Assembly (NCBI GenBank): GCA_037447655.1
Contig: JBBHKE010003190.1
Span: 117,424-179,423 of the forward strand
Length of the DNA stretch: 62,000 nt
Direction: 5' to 3'
From: Zygnema cylindricum
Lineage: Eukaryota; Streptophyta; Zygnematophyceae; Zygnematales; Zygnemataceae
Shown: positions 51,741 through 62,000 of the stretch, in pieces
How positions within the stretch are numbered: position 1 is the first letter of the stretch
Layout: each line of letters begins with the position of its first letter
Position numbers and translations under genes: made by a program
The notes under the pieces: generated by a model
What the model was told of the DNA's origin: nothing
The model's database searches: none
The model's input: only the letters and a program-made list of their open reading frames with translations

Positions 51741-53040
51741 TGCCACACTGAATTCGCAGGTCCAAAGGAAGCTAATCTAGATAGTGCCGACTCCAAGTTT
51801 ATATAAACCCAAATGATTGACCCCTTGACAATTAGAACCCCATGATAGCTTCACCCCTGTGAAATAAGACTTTCTGTGTGCTCAGTTCCACCACAGAATG
51901 CAAAGTTAGAATATGTGATTTGGACACATTCACCCACTTTGACTTTCCCTTAGAAATGCAGCCACCCAGGCAGGCAAAAACTCTGACCAACTACACCCCT
52001 GTGTAGCTTGGACTCCCCTGAGTCCGCAGCAAAAAGAATCACTGAATTTGGTCAACTGAATTGATAGTTATGGCTGGCCAAAGTTTGCCATTTATACAAG
52101 GTGCTCTCTGGGAGAGGCAGCTACCTACCAGAAATATTCTAAGTCCTAAACCCCTCTCTAAACCCTCTAGTACTGAGGTACGGACCAATCACATTACTGT
52201 ATAGTACATAAAGGTACAAATGTCGGTGTACCTTTTGTTCGGACATCGTACGACATGGCTAATAAGTCAACAAATGTCCTATCCGGATTCGTTCTTGTAT
52301 TCTCCGAAATTCCTGCCTCCAAATCTTATCTTTCCACGTGGCGCCAGGTCATGCCGCGTCAGAAAACGGTACCGTACAAGAAAGTACAAGTGCCGGAGTA
52401 CTTTCTGTACGTACATTGTACGATGTCGCCATAGTGCGACATTTGTCACTCCCGGATTTGTTTTATGCCGTTCCGGAAATTCCGGAATCGCGTACGATGT
52501 TGCCACGTGTCATCCGGAGTGGCGGCATGTGCAAACTGCCAAATTTTCCTTTCCGCGATGTCGGCGCTTACCACGGCCGTCCGATTTACATCGTAACTAA
52601 AACGGACCGTCGAAATAAATGTCCGTACTATTTATTTCGTCTGGTGCTAAAAGTACAACTGTTTCTATGCCCTGAATACCGCAATCCAGTTAAATGGAAT
52701 TCCCTACCTGTAACTATATAAATATCTATCAAACCCTATATGTACTAGCACTAGTCCTAGACTAAATGGACAAAGCTAACGTCTACGGGACGGTTCACCG
52801 ACGGTAGGTACCAGGATCAATTCCTGGGTCCGTCAAATACCATTTTGGTAAACATACCTATATTATCTATTCCTGTCCTCTCTGGAGAGCTTAGGCAGCC
52901 ATGGCTCTAGCTCCCTCTCCAGCCTTCAGTGACTACGACAAGTGTGGGGGCTTGGAGAAGGGAGTTAGAGGCAGACTGCCTCTACTCTTTTCTATCTAAC
53001 AAAGACCTAGAAAATACCCAAATATCAACACTCCCCTTAT
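51721..53040 (-). repeat. Middle LTR shared by E2 (as 5') and E3 (as 3')
   Basis: 1320 bases. Its left neighbour on the plus strand is the E2 primer-binding site and its right neighbour is the E3 polypurine tract, so it has internal sequence on both sides. It has the tRNA-like unit (about 52763-52847) and both GTAC clusters. Confidence 0.92.
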
Positions 53041-53058
53041 TTTCTAGTCTATTTCCTT

Positions 53059-54933
53059 TCAACTCTTACAAACAAAATAAACAAAACACTCCCTCCCCTT
53101 TTTCCTTTTTCTTTTCTTTTTCCTTTTATATAACTTAAGAAATATGCTCTCGTATTTAAAACACTGCATTAGATGAAATGAAATTATAATTGCATCACAC
53201 ATTTCATTTAGCATCCCACTTATCATAAATCCGAGCAAAGATTTTATCCAGCTTATCTCTTTTCTATCCACACTAAATCCACTTTCCCTCTTGCAATTCA
53301 AACAACCAGCCCCATCTCCAATCTGCAACACACATCTTGAGGCTAACCCTTTTACAGGCACACCTTCATAAATGTCATCACTCCCTTTAGTGATGTCAAA
53401 CCCATTACCCCCAAAACATGAACTTTCCTCGCTCTCTCCCATGGATTTCTTTCCACTCTCACTTTCTAAATTTATTCCCAATAAATATTTCTCCTCCCCT
53501 AAACCTTTCATTAAATATTCCTCTTCTTCCTTTAAAACTCCTAGTTTCACTTCTCCCCTTTCCTCGGAATCCGTTGAAGTATCCTTTTCCGACCAGTTTT
53601 CTTTTTCCAAAATATCTATAAAATTCTCCTCATTATTTTTATTTTTCCCTTTTTCAATAATTGATCCTAGATCCGACTTACTCATTTCTAAGTCATACTT
53701 TCTACACTCCTTGGCATCCACATCATGTCTAACTCCCTCAAGTACCTCCCTTCCCTTTACTTCTCTAATACCTCCAAAAGCACACCGTTGTCTTCGTGGA
53801 ATTTCCGTGTACTTTTCTTTCTTCTCCATTCTACCGATGTGAAGAAGCTCCAAAACTTTTTCATCCTCTTTCTCCTCTTCCCCTTCTTCCTCCTCATTCA
53901 CACTCCAACTTCTAAGTTCTTCCAAACGAGGACACTCCTCCATATAGTGACCCGGTTTCCTACAAGCGAAGCAAACCCCTTGTTTCAAAGCTCCCCTTTC
54001 TTTTCCTCTCCTTCTCTTTCCACCAAAGTTCCGATAAGGTTTACCTTTGTCTTTCTTCCTCTCATCACGCTTCTGCTCGTCACCGCCATTCCTCTCATCA
54101 CGCTTCCGCCAATCACCACCAGCTGTAAATGCAGTCACCCTTTCACGTCCCCTACGAAGCTCCAAAGTGCTTTCCCTCACAAGTATTATCCCCATGGTAA
54201 CGCTCCAAGTCCACGAGGAGCCATCCATTTCCTGCATACGGTAAATGATGTCTTCGTACTCATCCGGGAGTTTCATTATTAGAGTATTAATCTTTCTCTC
54301 TCAGATTCTACATATCCCGCACTAGCTAGCTCAACATATAATGCAGCAATATCATTGCAAAACTCTATCATGCTACCGCCTTTATAAACATAGGCATCTA
54401 TTTCCTGTTTTACTAATTGCTGCCTCTGAATAGTCTCACTCTTATAAATCTGAATTAGTACTTTCCATATCTCTGAAGACTTGGTTAGAGTTAAAAGAGT
54501 GATAGCTATCGACTTAGACACATATCTAAGTATGAGATGTTTTGCTATAGTGTTTTTGTATTCCCATATTTTTCTGTCATTTTCTTCAGTTTTAATCCCT
54601 ACATGTGGTACCATAGCTGAGAGCCTAGCTCCCCTCACCATAGGTGTCCCTTTTTCCTTCTCCCCTATTTCCCCATCCACGGAAAGATTCTTCCCTTCAC
54701 CTTCCGTTGCATCTGAGCTCCCGGATGATATTCTGGGCAGCCTCAGATAAATCTCCATAGTAAGCTCCTCCAAAGCCAGGTGGCGGACATCTCACTTGTC
54801 CCGAAACAATTCCCCATAAGTGCTTCTCGAAAAGCAATCCCGCCATTGTAAACTCCCAATAAGTGAAGTCTGTTCCATCAAACATAGGCACCCTAGATGG
54901 TGGGCCCATAACCTGAAATTCTATGGGCTCCAT
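53059..54933 (-). pseudogene. E3 Gag-like protein with RT/RNase H remnant
   Basis: Starts MEPIEFQVMGPPSRVP at 54933. An extra C near 54721 and a loss of bases near 54300 shift the frame. The part 54276-53059 (405 codons) is open and covers the zinc knuckle CFACRKPGHYMEEC through SRCVLQIGDGAGCLNC to the basic tail. Nearly identical to E2. Confidence 0.86.
54899..54913 (-). other. Primer-binding site, E3
   Basis: Minus-strand GGTTATGGGCCCACC directly after the LTR at 54914. Confidence 0.84.
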
Positions 54934-56223
54934 TGCCACACAGAATTCGCAGGTCCAAAGGAAGCTAATCTAGATAGTGCCGACTCCAAGTTTATATAAA
55001 CCCAAATGATTGACCCCCTTGACAATTAGAACCCCATGATAGCTTCACCCCTGTGAAATAAGACTTTCTGTGTGCTCAGTTCCACCACAGAATGCAAAGT
55101 TAGAATATGTGATTTGGACACATTCACCCACTTTGACTTTCCCTTAGAAATGCAGCCACCCAGGCAGGCAAAAACTCTGACCGACTACACTCCTGTGTAG
55201 CTTGGACTCCCCTGAGTCCGCAGCAAAAAGAATCACTGAATTTGGTCAACTGAATTGATAGTTATGGCTGGCCAAAGTTTGCCATTTATACAAGGTGCTC
55301 TCTGGGAGAGGCAGCTACCTACCAGAAATATTCTAAGTCCTAAACCCCTCTCTAAACCCTCTAGTACTGAGGTACGGACCAATCACATTACTGTATAGTA
55401 CATAAAGGTACAAATGCCGGTGTACCTTTTGTACGGACATCGTACGACATGGCTAATAAGTCAACAAATGTCCTATCCGGATTCGTTCTTGTATTCTTCG
55501 GAATTCCTGCCTCCAAATCTTATCTTTCCACGTGGCGCCAGGTCATGCCGCGTCAGAAAACGGTACCGTACAAGAAAGTACAAGTGCCGGAGTACTTTCT
55601 GTACGTACATTGTACGATGTCGCCATAGTGCGACATTTGTCACTCTCGGATTTGTTTTATGCCGTTCCGGAAATTCCGTAATCGCGTACGATGTTGCCAC
55701 GTGTCATCCGGAGTGGCGGCATGTGCAAACTGCCAAATTTTCCTTTCCGCGATGTCGGCGCTTACCACGGCCGTCCGATTTACATCGTAACTAAAACGGA
55801 CCGTCGAAATAAATGTCCGTACTATTTATTTCGTCTGGTGCTAAAAGTACAACTGTTTCTATGCCCTGAATACCGCAATCCAGTTAAATGGAATTCCCTA
55901 CCTGTAACTATATAAATATCTATCAAACCCTATATGTACTAGCACTAGTCCTAGACTAAATGGACAAAGCTAACGTCTACGGGACGGTTCACCGACGGTA
56001 GGTACCAGGATCAATTCCTGGGTCCGTCAAATACCATTTTGGTAAACATACCTATATTATCTATTCCTGTCTCTCTGGAGAGCTTAGGCAGCCATGGCTC
56101 TAGCTCCCTCTCCATCCTTCAGTGACTACGACAAGTGTGGGGGCTTGGAGAGGGGAGTCAGAGGCAGACTGCCTCTACTCTTTTCTATCTAACAAAGACC
56201 TAGAAAATACCCAAATATCAACA
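54914..56223 (-). repeat. E3 5' LTR (right end of the array)
   Basis: 1310 bases, equal in length to the reassembled leftmost LTR. tRNA-like unit near 55956-56030. Followed by the GTTAT target duplicate and MITE/foldback DNA. Confidence 0.92.
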
Positions 56224-56228
56224 GTTAT

Positions 56229-56324
56229 TTGCGTTTACATCCTAATACTCTGAAAGCTGTACGGAGAATCTTCGATAAAATACAAAGTAGCAAGACTAAT
56301 TTTTCGTTACATGCGAAAGTACCC
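56229..56324. mobile_element. MITE-like element, right end
   Basis: Continuation of 41359-42071. It ends ACATGCGAAAGTACCC, the inverted partner of GGGTATTTTCGTATGT, then the TAA duplicate. Confidence 0.5.
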
Positions 56325-56327
56325 TAA

Positions 56328-56656
56328 GTGTTACACCGTGGAGCTCACGTAAAGACAAAAAGTAATTGTCTCCAACACTTTTATTTACATGTGGTTACCG
56401 CATTTTTGTTACCGTTAACGTTCGCCGGCCGTGTGAATTGCTAATTATATTATGACGGTCGATGTTCGCAAACGCGGCAAAATTTTAAGCGTTTGAAACA
56501 ATATTTTGAAGTCAAAATTGTCCAACCGATTGACCGTCAAAATTGTACTCAAGGCTACTTTATTTGTACCAATGTGTACTTCAAGCGTACAATTTTTGAC
56601 AAAATGACGTAAGTGCCTGTGCGCAACCAAAAAAGTCAGTGTCATGATCAATTCCC
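56328..56656. mobile_element. Foldback element FB1, right arm
   Basis: Near-complete inverted copy of 56669-56997, ending CATGATCAATTCCC. With FB2 it forms a long palindrome around a 12-base AT-rich spacer (56657-56668). The apparent reading frames on both strands mirror each other and are not genes. Confidence 0.75.
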
Positions 56657-56668
56657 TTATTAAATTTT

Positions 56669-57780
56669 GGGAATTGATCATGGCAGTGACTGTTTTGGTT
56701 GCGCACAGTCACTTACGTCATTTTGTCAAAAATTGTACGCTTGAAGTACACATTGGTACAAATAAAGTATCGTTGAGTCAAAATTTGACCGTCAATCAGT
56801 TCGACAGTTTTAACTTTCAAAATATTGTTTCAACTGCTTAAAATTTTGCCGCGCTTGCGAACGTCCACCATTATAATAAAGTTAGCAATTCACACGGTCG
56901 GCGAACGTTTACGGTAACAAAATTGCGAGAACCACATGTGAAAAAAAGTGTTGTAGACAGTCACTTTTTGTTGTTATGTGAGCTCCACGGTGAAAGCATG
57001 TTGGATATTAACGTAGCCGCAAAATTGAAATTTAGTCGTCTAAGCGTTACATTGAACTTAGACGCAAATTCAAACGAAACCTCTTTAAACTGAAGTAATA
57101 TAAGTATTGTACGGAAATATTAAAACGCACGAAATGAAATAAACTTTGTACATTATAATAAAACGAACCGGCATAAAAATATCAGTTGAAGATAAATGAA
57201 AAATTTGCGCGTCGTCACGCTGGACAAAATCGAGCCACACTACCTACAAATCAAAATTCTTACATTGACAGCGAAATTTTGTTTCGTGCGTTTTAATATT
57301 CCGTACAATACTACAGTACTTCAGTTTAAATATTTTTGTACAATACTTACAGTACTTCAGTTTAGAAAGGTTTCGTTTCAATTTGCGTCTAAGTTCAATG
57401 TAACGCTTAGACGACTAAATTTCAATTTTGCGGCTACGTTAATATCCAACGTGCTTTCACTGTAGAGCTCACGTAATAACAAAAAGTGACTGTCTGCAAC
57501 ACATTTTTTTACATGTGGTTGCTGCAGTTTTGTTACCGTAAACGTTCATCGGCCGTGTGAATTGCTAACTTTATTATGACGGTTGACGTTTGCAAGCGCG
57601 GCAAAAGTTTAAGCGGTTGAAACAATATTTTGAAAGTCAAAAGTGTCGAACCGATTGACGGTCAAATTTTGACTTAACGGTACTTTATTTGTACCAATGT
57701 GTACTTCAAACATACAGTTTTTGACAAAATGACGCAAGTGACTGTGCGCAACCAAAACAGTCACTGGCATGATCAATTCC
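56669..57780. mobile_element. Foldback element FB2 with arms of about 470-490 bases
   Basis: Terminal GGGAATTGATCATG and CATGATCAATTCC, flanked by TAAATTTT at 56661-56668 and 57781-57788 (8-base duplication). The arms (about 56669-57135 and 57285-57780) are inverted copies around a loop of about 150 bases. No transposase. The 8-base duplication would fit hAT-like mobilisation; inferred. Confidence 0.7.
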
Positions 57781-57788
57781 TAAATTTT

Positions 57789-58170
57789 TTCATAGTTGCT
57801 TACAAGATGGAATTCCATGCTCTCAGTTTAGATGATTATTTACGGTCCACGCGCAGTTAATAAAAACTTTTAATGAAAATCAGTTTTGACGTTAATCATT
57901 AAATGCAAATTTCGGTCGCCAATGGCATTGGTCTGAGGTTTAATGTTGCCAATTGAGAGGTAGTCAATAATTTTTCAGCCTGTTGGAAACATTCGAGATC
58001 CGGTGTCCCGATGCATTTTTTACATCGATGTTTAAAAGAAGCTCGATTTTTTATTTTTATTTAATGTATCAATATGGATGCCTCGATACGATGAGGTATG
58101 GCACGAATCGATGCATCGCAAGAATATTGGATAGGCCTAGACGATATTGATATGCCAATATATCGATCGT
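57789..58170. other. Unassigned AT-rich spacer
   Basis: No gene or repeat boundary recognised. The right half is rich in ATCGAT-type short palindromes (about 58020-58170). Confidence 0.4.
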
Positions 58171-58208
58171 TGGAGGGAGGGAGGGAGGGAGGGAGGGAGG
58201 GAGGGAGG
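58171..58208 (+). repeat. (GGGA)n microsatellite
   Basis: About nine GGGA/GGAG units with no interruptions. Confidence 0.95.
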
Positions 58209-58227
58209 TGGAGAAGAGAGTTCTTCT

Positions 58228-59238
58228 TGTAGAAATTAATGGTTCTTTTAGACTTTTCTACGTCTAAAATGAAATGCAGAAAAGAAGTAATTTATAGTTC
58301 ACTTTCTATTTTAGTTATAGTTAAAGAGAGAGAGTGAGGATCAAAGGCACGCCATGGCTGCAGCCATTTTGAGAAAGTGGCAGATTTTGAAGAAGAGAAT
58401 ATTTTACCAAAATGTTGCTTAAGTCTAGATTTGAACATCCATCCTCTCGATTCTATATAGCCGGGCGCATTAACCATTTAGGCGCTACGAAACGATACAC
58501 ATGACCGATTTCAAAAATATATAAATATTAACCCAACGGCTAATTAACACCAGAATAAAAAAGAGGAACAATTCATGCACGTACGCAAATCTGAACCGTG
58601 TAAAATATGTTTTGATCGGAAGGCCAACATTATAATCGTCATCCAAAGAGAGCTTTTGGCGGCATTCTGAGATAGCGTCGCGCGATGCCACGTGGTGCCG
58701 CATTTTTTGATACCGGAAAAGATGGGAGGAGGAACTATGGCTCCCGATTTGAGGGGTGTTAGCTTGTAGACTATGTCGTACAATGGACGTACAATAAGTA
58801 CATCGCCCACTGTACCTTTTTGTACTATATAGTGTTCCTATTGGACTAGGGTTTAGTAGTAGGTTGTCGTTAGTCGGCAGACCAAGACTTAGTGATATTT
58901 AGGTACCTCCATCTAAGAAAGCTTGTAACTATAAAGGTCATCTTTGACCACCCATAACTTACTGCTCAATAGGAAAATTCGGAGATTCTTTTTGCTATCG
59001 ACTCAACGGAGTCTTGCCTTCATAGGGGTGAAGGTGGTCAGAGTTTTTGTTTGTCAGAGTGACAGTAATTCTTGCTGAAACACAAAGAGCTCAGGGTTAT
59101 CCTAGAGGCTTCGTGTGAGTTGCCTACTTTGAGGACCTATGGAGGTCTCAGAGTTGCAGGTTATAGGGCCACCCTTTAGGGTACCCATCTTCAATGGAAC
59201 TGGCTTCATATATTGAGAAAGTATGATGACAGGAGCTC
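58228..59238 (+). mobile_element. Element H: copia 5' LTR (mosaic, B-A-B) with start of interior
   Basis: The LTR 58228-59158 starts TGTAGAAATTAATGG (B head), has an A-type core (GCCACGTGGTGCCG, antisense tRNA-like unit at 58420-58489) and a B-type tail with hairpin CTTCAT-AGGG-GTGAAG. Primer-binding site GGTTATAGGGCCACC (degenerate) at 59159, then about 65 bases of gag start with a TGA. Cut at 59239 by an A-type LTR. Confidence 0.8.
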
Positions 59239-59537
59239 TGTTGAAAAGAGGTAATTAATAGTTCACTTCCCTATTTTAGTTTTGTTTTTAAGAAAGAGAG
59301 TGAGGATCAAAGGCGCGCCATGGCTCCCGCCATATTTAGAAAGTGGCAGATTTTGAAGTAGAGAGTATTTTACTAAAATGATGCCTATGTCTAGATTTGA
59401 ACCTGCGACCTCTAAATTCTCTATAGCCTAACGCCTTAACCATTAAGGCGCTACGAAAAAATACAAATGACGGGTTTCATAAATATATAAACATTAACAC
59501 AACAACTAATTAACAGCAGACTAACCAAAAGGAGCAA
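59239..59537 (+). repeat. A-type LTR fragment (left part), split by element G
   Basis: Starts TGTTGAAAAGAGGTAATT. The antisense tRNA-like unit (59385-59455; TAGCGCCTTAATGG and GGTTCAAATC, TTTT beyond) is the best-preserved A-type example. The rest would lie right of element G, beyond the window. Confidence 0.85.
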
Positions 59538-60592
59538 TGTAGAAATTAATGGTACATTTTTAGTATTTTCTAGGTCTAAATAGAAATATAGAAAGAAGCC
59601 GAGGCAGTCTACCTCTAACTTCTCTCTCCAACTCTCAAACTTGTCGTAGTCACTGAGAAATTGGAGAGGGAGCTAGAGCCATGGCTACCTAGGCTATCCA
59701 GAGGTTTATGGGAAATTTATATTAGTTAGGGTTTATTTATTTAAAAGGAATGTGCCGGCGACAAGAATTGATCCTTGTACCTACCGGCCGGCAGACAGGA
59801 AGTAGCCGGTAGCCTTAGCCGTTAACTCTAGGACTAACATTACGTAGTATATAGTTTGATAATTATTTAAACATGGAAACGTAGGAATAATCATTTAACT
59901 GTAATTGTTTACGGGATACATAGATCCGGTAATGTATAAGTACGGAATACGGTACGGGCAAGAAATCAATACCGCGCATTTATTTCTTAAGTGAAACGAA
60001 TACCGCGCATGTATTTATTACGGCTACAATTAAATTCGAATCTAATCGGACGGCCGGAATTAGCGCCGAGATCGCGGAAGAAGATTTCTCTGGTTTGTGG
60101 CCATCGCCACATCGGAAGACGCGTGGCGAAATTACATTGGATCGTGGAATCTCCGGAGATTATGGCACCGAATCCGGATATGACATGTGTCGACATTTAG
60201 TCCATGTCGTACAATGTCCGTACATAAAGTACACCGGCAGCTATACTTTTGCGTACGGAACTGTATTCTGATTGGTTTCGTACATCAGTAGATAGAGTCT
60301 GTGAGAGAGATAGGACTTAGAAAAATTAGGAGATAGGACCCTCTCTCCCAGAGAGCTTATGTACAACAGGTCAACTTTGACCCTCCATAACTTATTGCTC
60401 AGGGGAGAAAATTCAGAGATTCTTTTTCCTATCGACTCAAGGGAGTCTTCCCTTCATAGGGAGGCAAGTGGTCACAATTTTTGTTTGCCAAGGTGGCAGT
60501 TATTTTTGCTGAAACACAAAGGGGTCAGGATTATCCTAGAGGCTTCTTGGAAGCTGTCCACTCTGAGGACTTATGGAGGCCTCAGAGTTTCA
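59538..60592 (+). repeat. Element G 5' LTR (B type)
   Basis: Starts TGTAGAAATTAATGG, ends TTTCA. The antisense tRNA-like unit (59752-59836) has an ACAAG/CTTGT T stem enclosed by TGCCGGC/GCCGGCA and followed by CCTTTTA. GTAC cluster at 60205-60262. The start-codon hairpin CTCTGAGG/CCTCAGAG encloses the ATG at 60573. Confidence 0.92.
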
Positions 60593-62000
60593 GGTTATGG
60601 GCCCACCCTCTCGGGTACCAATCTTTAATGGAACTGGCTTCATATACTAGGAAAGTATGATGATAGGAGCTCTATGCGAAAAAAGGTTTTGGGGGATAGT
60701 GAGTGGACGGTTGGGGCGTCCATCAAGTCTTGGAATTCCTCCAGGGTTTGGAGGAACCAGATTCACCAGGAAAGAGGATCCAACTTCAACATAGGAAACA
60801 AAAGAAGGAGAGGTGGTGGACAAAAGTTAGGAGAAGGAGACAACCACACCAATAGCAACTGGTTCGGCATTCATGTCACCTATTCCGAGGAACGAGGAGA
60901 ATGACACTGAAACCTGGGACTTCAACAATATGGCGGCAAAGCACTTCATCCTACGCCATCTCACTCAAAGACTTGCATGTCCTCATTTGCAGGTAGAAAG
61001 GGCATCCGATCTTTGGATGGCTCTCATAGAGATGTACGGAAGTGGTACGATTCAGCAACAATAGTTGGTTGATCATAAAGTTAAGGAGTATGTATACAAA
61101 GGGGGGGGGGTGTTGGATTTTTGCAATGAGTTTGCTACACTCTTCATGGAGCTAGAGAGTGCGGGAAAAGACTTTAGTGAAAAGGAAAAGGTTAACTGTT
61201 TGCTGATGAAGTTACCCGATGAGTTCGAAAACATAGTCAACCGTGTGCAGGACTTGCCGGACTCAAGGTGGATATGGAACTCAGTGGTAGGGATGATTCT
61301 CGTTCGGGAGAATACGATTGATATTCGAAGGGGAGGAAAGAGTGGCCAAGCCTTGGCAACTGCGACCAATTGGAGGAACAAGGAATCCCGGAAACCGGTC
61401 GGAAACTATGGGGGTAGGGAGCAGAAAAAACAAGCCGACGAGTTCGAACCAAGGGCTCCCAAAGGTTTATGTCATTTTTGTAAGAAACCAGGGCACTATT
61501 TGGCATTGTGCACTAAGCTAACCGAGCTTCGGTTAAAGGAGGGGCAGACCTGTGGTACCCCGAGAGGAAAGAAAAAGGCCCTTGTCACACAGGTACTTGA
61601 GGCGGAATCCGAGGACGAGGACGATGAGCTTCTTTTGGATGAGGAGTTGGAGGCAAAAATTGAGGTCGAAATTCCACGAAGGCAGAAATGTGCTTACGGT
61701 GGATTGAAAGGTGAAGCAGGTTGGATTATAGATTCAGGTGCCTCCATGCACATGTGTAAGGATAAGCACCGGTTCACTAAGATAAGAAAGATTCCCACCG
61801 TAGAGATAGAGTACGGGGATGGGAGGATAGTCACCACTACTATTGTAGGATCGGTAGATCTGAAAGTGTTAGTAGAAGGAAAGACATCCATATTAACATT
61901 CTCCGATGTATTGTTTTTTCCGGAGCTGAACAAAAATCTTATCTCTACATCAGTATTAGATGATAAGGGTTTTTTCACCAGCACTAGGGAAGGAGTTTTT
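60573..62000 (+). pseudogene. Element G Gag-protease (partial, several breaks)
   Basis: Starts MEASEFQVMGPPSRVPIFNG and soon meets TAG where relatives have Trp. Later frames carry NDTETWDFNNMAAKHFILRHLTQRL, a TAG in the IQQQ-L segment, a G-run (61101-61109) that alters the KGGNMLDF site, VNCLLMKLPDEFENIV, the zinc knuckle CHFCKKPGHYLALC, EIPRRQKCAYGG and the protease AGWIIDSGASMHMC. From about 61130 to the window end one frame is open. Confidence 0.88.

Larger units (their letters stand above)
42072..56223 (-). mobile_element. E2-E3: tandem gag-only array LTR-gag-LTR-gag-LTR, with element F nested
   Basis: Three E-type LTRs (42072-43318 plus 49777-49839; 51721-53040; 54914-56223) alternate with two gag-only interiors (49840-51720 and 53041-54913). 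The outer ends share one target duplication GTTAT (42067-42071 and 56224-56228), so the middle LTR serves both units. This is the product of unequal LTR recombination or a tandem cDNA insertion. Element F splits the leftmost LTR. Confidence 0.92.
59538..62000 (+). mobile_element. Element G: Ty1/copia retrotransposon, cut by window end
   Basis: 5' LTR, primer-binding site GGTTATGGGCCCACC (60593-60607), gag and protease; the rest is outside the window. Left flank AGCAA would be the target duplicate. Closely related to elements F and B. Confidence 0.9.

Noticed and set aside
56445-56841. Two similar frames on opposite strands (56445-56681 and 56644-56841)
   Set aside because: They are the same DNA read on both sides of the foldback palindrome, not genes.
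58171-58208. The GGGA run as a possible G-quadruplex regulator
   Set aside because: It is a simple microsatellite with no nearby gene; nothing beyond base composition supports a role.
1-62000. CRISPR arrays, prokaryotic operons, or endogenous pararetrovirus
   Set aside because: No spaced identical repeats, no Shine-Dalgarno-led genes, and all RT/integrase motifs are of copia or LINE type; no movement protein or coat protein of a pararetrovirus is seen.

Overview
The window is intergenic, repeat-dense eukaryotic DNA. I find no host protein-coding gene and no intact host RNA gene. Almost every base belongs to nested transposable elements, mostly Ty1/copia LTR retrotransposons, plus a non-LTR (LINE-like) retrotransposon, long-armed foldback elements and a MITE-like element. 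Several features point to a plant or other streptophyte. The primer-binding sites match the anticodon arm of initiator tRNA-Met in its plant form (15 of 15 as I recall it, about 13 of 15 for the animal form). The LTR promoters carry plant-style TATA boxes, G-box/ABRE motifs (CACGTGGC) and GTAC clusters of the kind bound by plant SBP-box factors. The species cannot be fixed from this sequence.

Layout from the left. Positions 1-158 are the end of an E-type LTR. Positions 159-25357 are a decayed plus-strand copia element (D) whose 5' LTR is split by a minus-strand copia element (C, 313-18025). C is itself interrupted by a gag-only element (element 1, 2226-6383, target duplication ATAGT, which landed inside the YVDD codons of C), by a lone LTR (about 9100-10002), and by an almost intact copia element (element 2, 10238-16661, target duplication CCTCT). 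A minus-strand LINE occupies 25358-41017 in pieces, interrupted by gag-only element E1 (26730-31314) and by copia element B (31865-39437), which holds a solo LTR. Next come foldback and MITE DNA (41018-42071 and 56224-57780), split by a tandem LTR-gag-LTR-gag-LTR array (E2-E3, 42072-56223, one target duplication GTTAT). That array is in turn split by copia element F (43319-49771, target duplication AGTTA). The right end (58228-62000) holds three further nested copia insertions, H, an A-type LTR fragment, and G.

The autonomous copies (2, F, B, D, G) share the order gag, CCHC zinc knuckle, aspartic protease (DSG), integrase, reverse transcriptase (YVDD) and RNase H. The gag-only copies (1, E1, E2, E3) keep gag and a remnant of RT/RNase H without catalytic motifs; they presumably depend on the autonomous relatives.

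The most striking signals lie in the LTRs. (i) Nearly every LTR carries, antisense to the element, a tRNA-like unit with A box, B box, an oligo-T terminator and an upstream TATA-like tract. (ii) The transcribed leader holds a row of small hairpins with A/G-rich loops and compensatory base changes between families. (iii) The gag start codon lies inside the LTR, in the loop of a conserved hairpin that abuts the half-tRNA primer-binding site. (iv) LTRs are mosaics of interchangeable heads, cores and tails.
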